Assembly: GCA_030377945.1 (NCBI GenBank) | Contig: JAUCGD010000055.1 | Location: 1 to 17,663, forward strand | Length of the DNA stretch: 17,663 bases | Reading direction: 5' to 3' | Origin: Desulfobacterales bacterium HSG17 | Lineage (GTDB): Bacteria; Desulfobacterota; Desulfobacteria; Desulfobacterales; Desulfococcaceae | In this document: in pieces, positions 7,741 through 14,399 of the stretch | Layout: the number at the start of each line of letters is the position of its first letter | Position numbering within the stretch: position 1 is the stretch's first letter | Translations under genes and position numbers: made by a program | The notes under the pieces: model-generated | The model's database searches: none | The model's input: the letters and a program-made list of their open reading frames with translations, nothing else | What the model was told of the DNA's origin: nothing

Positions 7741-7778
7741 TATAATCTTTATTGCGATTCTCTTTTATGGCAGCGCTC

Positions 7779-7793
7779 TGGCACAATATTTGT
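7779..7793 (+). promoter_or_regulatory. Sigma-54 (-24/-12) promoter
   Basis: TGGCAC, five bases (AATAT), then TTGT matches the sigma-54 consensus TGGCAC-N5-TTGC except for the last base. The GG and TG dinucleotides have the required spacing. Transcription would start near 7804, giving a leader of roughly 44 bases before the ATG at 7848. The gene directly upstream encodes a sigma-54 activator with a GAFTGA loop, which supports use of this promoter. Confidence 0.72.
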
Positions 7794-7847
7794 TAATATA
7801 ATCTGTCAGGCAGGAATTTAAACATACAAAGGAGCTTTTTAAAATTA

Positions 7848-9761
7848 ATGGAAATTGCAATGCTTAAAGATAAAACAAAACAAAACGATCAACCGCACAT
7901 ATCATCAAGGCAGATATATTTCCTGATATGCTTTACAGGTATCATCACTGTCAGCATATTGTATTATGGTTTCTTCACAGGGAACCACATGTTAACAAAA
8001 TATTCGACCTCAGTGGATGCAGCCGTGGAAATTCAATTGCAGGCCACTCATGATTTGCACAAATTCAGATATACCTATATATCCCTGATCATTATCTGCA
8101 TATTGGTTTTCATCTCATTTGGAATGGCTTTTCAGCGTTTCACCAATCAACGAACAAGGAATCTTGAATCCATCCAGGAAGCGAATGAAAAATTACGGGA
8201 AGCAGAGTTGTGTTACCGGACTATTGCCGATTATACATATGATTGGGAATACTGGATAAAACCCGATGGCACACTGCGCTATTGCTCTCCCTCTTGTGAA
8301 CGTATCACCGGCTATTCAGTTGATCAATTCATGAACCATACCGGTTTAATGGATGAGATTGTTTTGCCCGAAGACATTCATATATGGGATAAACATCACC
8401 ACGATATAACTGAAAAGCGGAATTTGCGTGAGATATGGTTTCGCATCCGACACCAGGACGGAAACATAATATGGATTGAACATGCATGCAGGCCGGTGAT
8501 AGACGAGCAGGGCACGTTCCAAGGATACCGCACCAGCAACCGCGATATAACCAGGCGCAAGCAGGCTGAGGAAAGTATCAAAGAACAGGCAAGGCTGTTA
8601 GACATGATATTTGAACATACACTTGACAGTATTGTCCTTCTTGACAAAGATTATAATTTCATCAGGGTAAGCAAAACATATGCAAAAGCAGATCAGAGAG
8701 ATTCATCCGAATTTCCGGGTCATAATCATTTTGAATTCTATCCGTCAGACTTTAAAGATGAAGCTGATGAAGCAAAAAAAGGGAAATATATATACAGGAA
8801 ATCCGCACGACCATTCATATACCCTTATCATCCGGAACGGGGTACAACCTATTGGAATTTAGGATTAGTGCCCATCCTGGATCAGGAAGGAGAAATTGAG
8901 TTATTTCTTTTTACCTTAAAAGATGTGACTAAACAGGTACAGACCGAAAAAAAACTTATAAAAGCCCGTGACGAACTGGAAAACCGGGTGAAGGAGCGGA
9001 CTTCCGAATTAATGGAATTAAACAATAAAATGAAACAGGAAATTAATGAGCGAAAGAAATTGCAGGCTCAGCTTATCCGGTCCGAACGCCTTGCTGCTGC
9101 CGGACAACTTGCTGCCTCTGTTGCCCATGAAATTAACTCGCCTTTGCAGGGGATATCATCTATTATAGCCCTGCTCAGGGAATCATATGAAAAAGACAAT
9201 GAGCAGTCAGAGTATATTGAGTTAATAGAGGAGGGTTTTCACAGGATCAAAGATACAGTTAAAAATCTGCTGGATTTGAACCGCCCCACAATGGAAATAA
9301 AACAAGTTCTCAATATAAATAAAATAATCTGGAAAACGGTCTCTCTACTCCAGGTTCATCTGAAGAAAAATAATGTAAAACTGAAACTGGAACTGTCGCC
9401 AAAACTTCCTGGCACAACAGGATCTCCGCAAATGCTGGGACATGTTTTTATGAACCTGATCAACAATGCGCTTGAAGCAATAATTGAAAAACAGGACCCG
9501 GAAAATGATCGCAAAATAACGATAAACACCAGGGTGTGTTATGGAAACATTGTTATCAAGGTTCAAGACACGGGCACGGGAATACCTGAACACGACATAG
9601 AATCTCTTTTCGACCCTTTTTTCACAACAAAAAGTCCAAAGGGCATGGGGATTGGCCTTTCCACCTGTATGGATATCGTAAAAGATCACAAGGGAAGCAT
9701 GGTGCCGGAAAATTCACATCCAGGTGGATCAATTTTCACTATTTTACTGCCAATATGTTAA
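7848..9761 (+). CDS. Membrane sensor histidine kinase, 2TM-PAS-PAS-HisKA-HATPase
   Basis: A 637-residue sensor kinase. Two membrane segments lie near residues 24-43 (IYFLICFTGIITVSILYYGF) and 77-96 (YISLIIICILVFISFGMAF), enclosing a short periplasmic loop of about 35 residues. A first PAS with PAC tail (about 120-245) ends in GYRTSNRDITRRKQAEES, and a second PAS (about 250-365) ends in LFTLKDVTKQVQTEKK. A coiled coil (RDELENRVKERTSELMELNNKMKQEINERKKLQ) leads to HisKA with H427 in VAHEINSPLQG, then HATPase_c with VFMNLINNALEAI, DTGTGIP and GMGIGLSTC. It has no receiver, so it must donate to separate ones; the next gene begins with a receiver 24 bases on. GGAG at 7831 favours the ATG at 7848 over 7860. 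Probably driven by the sigma-54 promoter upstream. Confidence 0.92.
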   Translation: MEIAMLKDKTKQNDQPHISSRQIYFLICFTGIITVSILYYGFFTGNHMLTKYSTSVDAAVEIQLQATHDLHKFRYTYISLIIICILVFISFGMAFQRFTNQRTRNLESIQEANEKLREAELCYRTIADYTYDWEYWIKPDGTLRYCSPSCERITGYSVDQFMNHTGLMDEIVLPEDIHIWDKHHHDITEKRNLREIWFRIRHQDGNIIWIEHACRPVIDEQGTFQGYRTSNRDITRRKQAEESIKEQARLLDMIFEHTLDSIVLLDKDYNFIRVSKTYAKADQRDSSEFPGHNHFEFYPSDFKDEADEAKKGKYIYRKSARPFIYPYHPERGTTYWNLGLVPILDQEGEIELFLFTLKDVTKQVQTEKKLIKARDELENRVKERTSELMELNNKMKQEINERKKLQAQLIRSERLAAAGQLAASVAHEINSPLQGISSIIALLRESYEKDNEQSEYIELIEEGFHRIKDTVKNLLDLNRPTMEIKQVLNINKIIWKTVSLLQVHLKKNNVKLKLELSPKLPGTTGSPQMLGHVFMNLINNALEAIIEKQDPENDRKITINTRVCYGNIVIKVQDTGTGIPEHDIESLFDPFFTTKSPKGMGIGLSTCMDIVKDHKGSMVPENSHPGGSIFTILLPIC

Positions 9762-9785
9762 AATTTACTTATAGGAGGAATACCT

Positions 9786-11288
9786 ATGAAAAAACTAAAA
9801 TTATTACTGGTGGACGATGATCCGCTTATTATCAAAGGTACGGGCAGCTATCTGGATAAAAAGAATTTTATGGTGACAACAGCGGACAGTGGAGAAAAAG
9901 CTGTCGAATTATTGGATAAAACAGCTTTTGATCTGGTGATAACCGATCTTGTCATGGACCGGGTTGACGGCATCGGGGTGCTGCAAAAATCAAAAGAGGT
10001 TAATCCTGAAGCAATGAACATCATTTTGACCGGTCACGGCAATCTGAGTTCTGCCATAAATGCCCTGAGACTTGGCGCTGATGATTATCTTCTCAAACCC
10101 TGTGACGGCAAGGAAATGCTCCTCAAAGTTTCATCCTGTTTTGAAAAGCTGGACCTAAAAAAAAAGATCAAACATTCAAAAGAAGCTCTGCGCAATAGTG
10201 AAGAAAAGTTGAGGGCCATTATGAACGCCGCAGCAGATGCAATCATCCTGCTGGATGACCGCAGAAAAATCATATTTTCAAATCCTGCTTCAGAAACAAT
10301 ATTCGGATACAGTGCAAAGGAATTAAAAGAAAGTGAGATACAAATGCTTTTTGAGCCGGATGAATTATATGAATTATTGGAAAAAAGGCTCAAAGAATAT
10401 CTTGAAACCGGGCAGGAATCAGGTATGGGAAAAGTACTTGAATTAACATCCATAAAAAAGAATAAAACCAGGTTTCCAGTGGAAGTTTCCGTTTCAGGGC
10501 TGAAAATAAACGGTCAATGGCATGCAGTCGGATTTGTGCGGGATATTACCCAAATAAAAAAAATGCAGGATGAAAATATCAGGGCTGAAAAACTTGAATC
10601 ACTGGGTATTCTCGCGGGCGGTATTGTTCATGATTTCAATAATCTTTTATTTACAATCATGGGCAATATCGAACTGGCAGAGGACTGTGTAAAAACAGAA
10701 ATCGGAATCTCAGAATTTTTAGAGAATGCGGTAAAAGCGTCTCTCAAGGCAAAAAAACTGACCGGACAGTTTGCCATGCTTTCCTTGGGCAGCATGCTTG
10801 TCAGGAAAACCGGTTCAATTAAAGAATTATTGAGAGAATCCAAACCCTTTTTTCTGTCTCAATTCCATATAAAATATGATTTTTCCCTGGCAGATGATCT
10901 TTGGCAGGTGGAATTTGACAACCATCAGCTCACACAGGCTATAAGAAATCTGCTTATTAATGCGGCAGAATCCATGCCCCACGGCGGAATGATTGTTGTC
11001 AAGGCCGAAAATATTGATGCTGAAACCGCTGGTCTAAACCGGCCGCTATTGGAAGGTAAGTATATCAAGATAATCATCCGCGACAGCGGCATCGGGATTC
11101 CTGATGAAAATCTCACCCGGATTTTTGATCCCTATTTTTCCACAAAGACCAGGGGTACACAGAAAGGAATGGGACTCGGACTGACAATTGCATGGTCGGT
11201 TATCACAAGGCATGGCGGCAGGATAACAGTGGAATCGAAATTAGGACTCGGAACCATTGTTGCCATATACCTTCCGGTATTTTTTTAG
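9786..11288 (+). CDS. REC-PAS-HisKA-HATPase histidine kinase
   Basis: A 500-residue cytoplasmic protein. The N-terminal receiver (1-125) has D10-D11-D12, phosphoacceptor D54, T in ILTGHG and K in LLKPC. A PAS domain (about 140-258) begins LRAIMNAAADAIILLDDRRKIIFSNPA and ends WHAVGFVRDITQIKK. HisKA has H282 in GGIVHDFNNLLFTIMGN. HATPase_c has AIRNLLINAAESM, DSGIGIP and GMGLGLTIAWSV. Its receiver is the likely target of the membrane kinase immediately upstream, and its own kinase probably passes phosphate on. Start supported by GGAGGA six bases before the ATG. Its receiver and even its ribosome site are near-duplicates of those of the next gene (11351), about three quarters identical over the first 140 residues. 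Confidence 0.92.
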   Translation: MKKLKLLLVDDDPLIIKGTGSYLDKKNFMVTTADSGEKAVELLDKTAFDLVITDLVMDRVDGIGVLQKSKEVNPEAMNIILTGHGNLSSAINALRLGADDYLLKPCDGKEMLLKVSSCFEKLDLKKKIKHSKEALRNSEEKLRAIMNAAADAIILLDDRRKIIFSNPASETIFGYSAKELKESEIQMLFEPDELYELLEKRLKEYLETGQESGMGKVLELTSIKKNKTRFPVEVSVSGLKINGQWHAVGFVRDITQIKKMQDENIRAEKLESLGILAGGIVHDFNNLLFTIMGNIELAEDCVKTEIGISEFLENAVKASLKAKKLTGQFAMLSLGSMLVRKTGSIKELLRESKPFFLSQFHIKYDFSLADDLWQVEFDNHQLTQAIRNLLINAAESMPHGGMIVVKAENIDAETAGLNRPLLEGKYIKIIIRDSGIGIPDENLTRIFDPYFSTKTRGTQKGMGLGLTIAWSVITRHGGRITVESKLGLGTIVAIYLPVFF

Positions 11289-11302
11289 GCAGGGCTTTAT
11301 TA

Positions 11303-11336
11303 AGAAGCTGTTTTAAAAAGTCCCAAAACTGCTTCT
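11303..11336 (+). promoter_or_regulatory. Stem-loop directly before a Shine-Dalgarno site
   Basis: AGAAGCTGTTTT (11303-11314) and AAAACTGCTTCT (11325-11336) form a 12-base stem with one mismatch and a 10-base loop. The stem ends one or two bases before the AAGGAGGA ribosome site of the gene at 11351. No U-tract follows, so it is more likely to affect translation or mRNA processing between the two kinase genes than to be a classic terminator. Confidence 0.45.
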
Positions 11337-11350
11337 AAGGAGGAATACAT

Positions 11351-11851
11351 ATGAAAAAACTGAAATTATTGCTGATAGACGACGATCCGCTTATTCTTAA
11401 AGGCATGGGCAGCTATCTGAAAAAAAAAGGTTTTCAGATGACAACTGCGGGCAGTGGCGAGAAAGCTGTTGAATTACTGGACAAATCCGCTTTTGACCTG
11501 GTAATAACCGATCTTGTCATGGAACAGGTTAACGGGATCAGGGTGCTGCAAAAATCAAAAGAAGTCAATCCTGAAACTATGAACATAATTCTGACCGGTC
11601 ACGGCAATCTGGATTCCGCCATAAACGCCCTGAAACTCGGGGCTGATGATTATATTCTCAAACCCTGTAATACCGAAGAAATGCTGTCTCGTATTTCTGC
11701 CTGTTTTGAAAAGCTGGAGCTTAAAAGAAAGATCAAACTTACTAAGCTGGCCTTACAGGAGAGTGATGAAAAACTACTCATCTTCAAAACAATAATCGAA
11801 TCCTCAGAAGAAGCCATTGCCATTAGTGAGCCTGGCGGCCAGCTTATATAG
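11351..11851 (+). CDS. 5' part of interrupted hybrid kinase: REC domain plus start of PAS
   Basis: The first 166 residues of a hybrid kinase gene cut by an insertion. Residues 1-125 are a complete receiver with D10-D11-D12, phosphoacceptor D54, T in ILTGHG and K in ILKPC; residues 140-166 begin a PAS domain (LIFKTIIESSEEAIAISEPGGQLI). The stop codon TAG is made from TA of the target site and the first base of the inserted element, so the end is artificial. Joining 11850 to 12081, by removing 230 bases, continues the PAS as LIYINPAHERLFGRS in frame and gives a 785-residue protein with the part at 12103. As it stands it could still be made as a stand-alone receiver. GGAGGA precedes the ATG. The receiver is a close paralogue of that at 9786. 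Confidence 0.85.
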   Translation: MKKLKLLLIDDDPLILKGMGSYLKKKGFQMTTAGSGEKAVELLDKSAFDLVITDLVMEQVNGIRVLQKSKEVNPETMNIILTGHGNLDSAINALKLGADDYILKPCNTEEMLSRISACFEKLELKRKIKLTKLALQESDEKLLIFKTIIESSEEAIAISEPGGQLI

Positions 11852-12074
11852 TGTCCGACCGAAAAAGATTAACTGTTTGAAATTCAATAACATATGGTTG
11901 TTTTTGAAAACGAATGTTTTTTTCTCATTTCCACAACTCGCATTCAAAGTATTGACTATATTGGATGAGATTTATTCTGTATGAGAATAATTTTAATGCG
12001 ATAAGAATATTCGTTTTAATAAAACCTATCTTAATTTAATAAATTCATATAGTTTAGACTTTTCGGTCAGGCAC
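11851..12074. mobile_element. 224-bp MITE-like insertion with terminal inverted repeats and TATATA duplication
   Basis: A 224-base AT-rich segment without a gene lies inside a PAS domain. The left end, GTGTCCGACCGAAAAAG, matches the reverse complement of the right end, GTGCCTGACCGAAAAGT, over most positions (18 of 24 when extended inward). TATATA lies on both sides (11845-11850 and 12075-12080) and fits a 6-bp target duplication, although the palindromic sequence also allows a TA or TATA duplication. Inner arms AAAACGAATGTT and the complement of a TATTCGTTTT segment near 12010 also pair, so the whole unit may fold back. Precise loss of 230 bp restores the host frame. With no transposase, it is non-autonomous. 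Confidence 0.82.
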
Positions 12075-12102
12075 TATATATATTAATCCGGCCCATGAAA
12101 GA

Positions 12103-13938
12103 TTGTTTGGACGTTCCCTGGAACAAGCCAGGCAATGCAATTACCGGGATTATTATCCGCCGGAATCCCTGGATGCACTCAACCATATTGTTGCGCCTGC
12201 CCTTGGAAGGGGGGAAAGCTGGGAAGGAATTCTGGAGGTAAAAGATGCTTCAGGCAGACGATTTCCGATCTGGGAACGTGCAGGTTCTATTATTGATGAT
12301 AAGGGAAATATGCTTTTTGCCTTTGGGTTTATGCATGATGTCAGTGAGCAGAAGCAGTTGGAAGAAAAACTCATTCAGGCCAGGATGATGGCCGAATATT
12401 CCAATAAGGCAAAGGGCGAATTCCTGGCCCGCATGAGTCATGAAATCCGCACACCCATCAGCGGCATTATCGGTATGGCCGAAATGATGCTGAGTTCCGG
12501 TCTTTCGCAGGAAGCAGGAAAAAACCTGGAAATGATAAAATATTCCACCGTATCATTGCTGAATATCATCAACGATATCCTGGATTTTTCCAAAATTGAA
12601 GCCGGAAAACTGGAACTGTTTTTGAATAATTATAGTGTTTCCAAAACCCTTATGGAAATCATAAAGCCATTTAATGTTTCAGCCCATGACAAGGGGCTGG
12701 ATATCCGGATTAATATTTCTCCTGATATACCGAAAATCCTGCACGGAGATCCTCTTCGGCTGGGACAGGTTATCCGAAACCTGCTTGGCAATGCAATAAA
12801 ATTTACTGAGCAGGGACAGATAAGTATTGATGCGGCCATCTCAGGGGATTATCAGGCCCTGGTTGAGCTTCTTATCACTGTCACCGATACAGGCATCGGG
12901 ATTCCCAGGGAAAGGCTCCCCGACCTGTTTGAAATGTTTTCCCAAATTAACAACAATATCTCTAAAAATCATGCAGGAACCGGCCTGGGGCTGGCAATAT
13001 CAAAAAAGCTTGTTGAAATGATGGGTGGGGATATCTGGGTTGAAAGCCAGGAAGGCAGGGGAAGCATATTTTATTTTACCGTATTTCTAAAAAAACCTGA
13101 TGATGAATCCCTTGAGATAACCCAGGAGACCGGGAAACATCCTGCTGAGAACAGGGATGTTTCCCGGAAGAATATACTTGTGGCAGAAGATGACCCGCTC
13201 AATCGGAAATCTCTTGTATTTTTCCTGGAAAAAGCCAGTCATCATGTGAAGACAGCAGGCAACGGAAACGAAGTCCTGAGAGCACTCCAACAGGATCATT
13301 TCGACCTTATCCTGATGGACGTGCATATGCCGGAGATGAACGGCATAGAAACGACCCGGAAAATACGCAGCTCTTCCCCGGGTCATTTTTTACCGGATAT
13401 TCCTATCATTGCCCTGAGCGCCTGTGCTATGAAAGGCGACCGGGAACGCTTTCTTGAAGCCGGGATGAACGACTACCTGTCCAAACCTTTTGAGACAGAT
13501 GAACTTTTTAACACGATCAGGAAGGTGTTAGCCGGAAAACCCAAAATATTAAAACCTGAAATAATAAAACCGATTAAATCGGAAAAAGCAGGTTTCAATG
13601 ATGAAAGTTTTGTATGGGATATAAAGCAATATATGAAACTGCATCAGGATAAAGAAGAATATATAAAAGAGATGTTTCAACTTTTCATAAGTGAAGCGGC
13701 TGTGAGGATGAAAAAACTTGATAAATCTTTATTAATTGAGGATTCCGAAGCAACGCTTCATGCAGCTCATTCCATATCGAATCTGTATGCAGCCATACGG
13801 CTTCTATCAGCGGTAAACAGCAGCAGGGAAATTGAAATTGCAGCAAGATCAGGAGATCTGGAAACAGCACGGGAATTATATAAAAATTTAAACCAGGAGA
13901 TGAAAAAAATCATAGACCATATACAATCTATGCTATAA
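12103..13938 (+). CDS. 3' part of interrupted hybrid kinase: PAS end-HisKA-HATPase-REC-Hpt
   Basis: The remainder of the interrupted gene; homology begins at 12075, right after the insertion, in a different frame from the 5' part. It holds the rest of the PAS (ends FAFGFMHDVSEQKQ), HisKA with His at 12439 in MSHEIRTPISG (residue 287 of the rejoined protein), HATPase_c with VIRNLLGNAIKFT, DTGIGIP and GTGLGLAISKK, a receiver with phosphoacceptor in ILMDVHMPEMNG (rejoined D580), and an Hpt-like helical domain with HSISN (rejoined H730). The intact layout REC-PAS-HK-REC-Hpt is a complete BarA-like phosphorelay. The Hpt lacks the usual Lys-Gly after the His. The TTG at 12103 is only the first possible start; no ribosome site supports it, so this part may not be translated, or may start at a later in-frame ATG such as 12310. 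Confidence 0.82.
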   Translation: MFGRSLEQARQCNYRDYYPPESLDALNHIVAPALGRGESWEGILEVKDASGRRFPIWERAGSIIDDKGNMLFAFGFMHDVSEQKQLEEKLIQARMMAEYSNKAKGEFLARMSHEIRTPISGIIGMAEMMLSSGLSQEAGKNLEMIKYSTVSLLNIINDILDFSKIEAGKLELFLNNYSVSKTLMEIIKPFNVSAHDKGLDIRINISPDIPKILHGDPLRLGQVIRNLLGNAIKFTEQGQISIDAAISGDYQALVELLITVTDTGIGIPRERLPDLFEMFSQINNNISKNHAGTGLGLAISKKLVEMMGGDIWVESQEGRGSIFYFTVFLKKPDDESLEITQETGKHPAENRDVSRKNILVAEDDPLNRKSLVFFLEKASHHVKTAGNGNEVLRALQQDHFDLILMDVHMPEMNGIETTRKIRSSSPGHFLPDIPIIALSACAMKGDRERFLEAGMNDYLSKPFETDELFNTIRKVLAGKPKILKPEIIKPIKSEKAGFNDESFVWDIKQYMKLHQDKEEYIKEMFQLFISEAAVRMKKLDKSLLIEDSEATLHAAHSISNLYAAIRLLSAVNSSREIEIAARSGDLETARELYKNLNQEMKKIIDHIQSML

Positions 13939-14001
13939 CATGAAGGTTTTTAAGCCCCAGGGAGGCAAATTGCTAAAGTCCGGGGCAGTGCCTGTGTTTG
14001 A

Positions 14002-14376
14002 AAAAATACAATAGTATCAAGCCCTGAAGAGGCATCTGACAGGTCCCAGTTGAACCAGGTATTTCAAAATCTTATATCCAACGCCATGAAATTCAGAAGA
14101 CAAGAGCTGCCCATGATCCATATAAGCGCAGAAAAAAAAGAGGAAGAATGGCTCTTTTCTTTTCAGGACAACGGCATGGGTATTGCCCCTGAATATCATG
14201 ACCGGATATTTGTTATTTTCCAGAGGCTTCATCTCAGAAACGAATACCCCGGAACCGGTATCGGGCTTGCCATATGCAAAAAAATTATTGAGCGCCACCA
14301 AGGACGCATCCGCGTGGAATCTCAACTGGGCAAAGGAACAACCTTTTATTTTACCATACCGGTCAGGGATATTTAA
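14002..14376 (+). pseudogene. Histidine kinase HATPase_c remnant
   Basis: About 120 codons match only the C-terminal ATP-binding domain of a kinase: the N-box [17 protein letters not shown], the G1 box [22 protein letters not shown], the G2 box [16 protein letters not shown] and the final [10 protein letters not shown]. This is the style found in PAS and phytochrome-type kinases. There is no HisKA, no sensor, and the frame is closed by a stop at 13999-14001. The N-terminal codons up to 14037 are already unlike a kinase. An ORF could start at TTG 14050, but no ribosome site is visible. It is most simply the leftover of a deleted kinase, or a fragment carried in by recombination. An ATP-binding-only protein that modulates other kinases cannot be excluded. 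Confidence 0.75.
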
Positions 14377-14399
14377 TTATACGGAATAAAGGATAAAAC

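Larger units (their letters stand above)
7516..7847 (+). other. Intergenic region with sigma-54 promoter
   Basis: This 332-base AT-rich gap separates the NtrC-family regulator from the membrane kinase. It contains a 7-1-7 palindrome at 7726-7740, a sigma-54 promoter at 7779-7793 and the ribosome site at 7831-7834. I see no gene, no tRNA and no convincing intrinsic terminator in the first 200 bases. Confidence 0.6.

Noticed and set aside
11849..12103. Programmed frameshift or stop read-through joining the two kinase parts
   Set aside because: The parts are separated by 224 bp with inverted-repeat ends and a duplicated target, and the spacer has no coding character; an insertion explains it fully.
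13954..13986. GCCCC...GGGGC inverted repeat as a terminator after the Hpt domain
   Set aside because: The stem is only about five bases with a loop of more than 20 and no U-tract.
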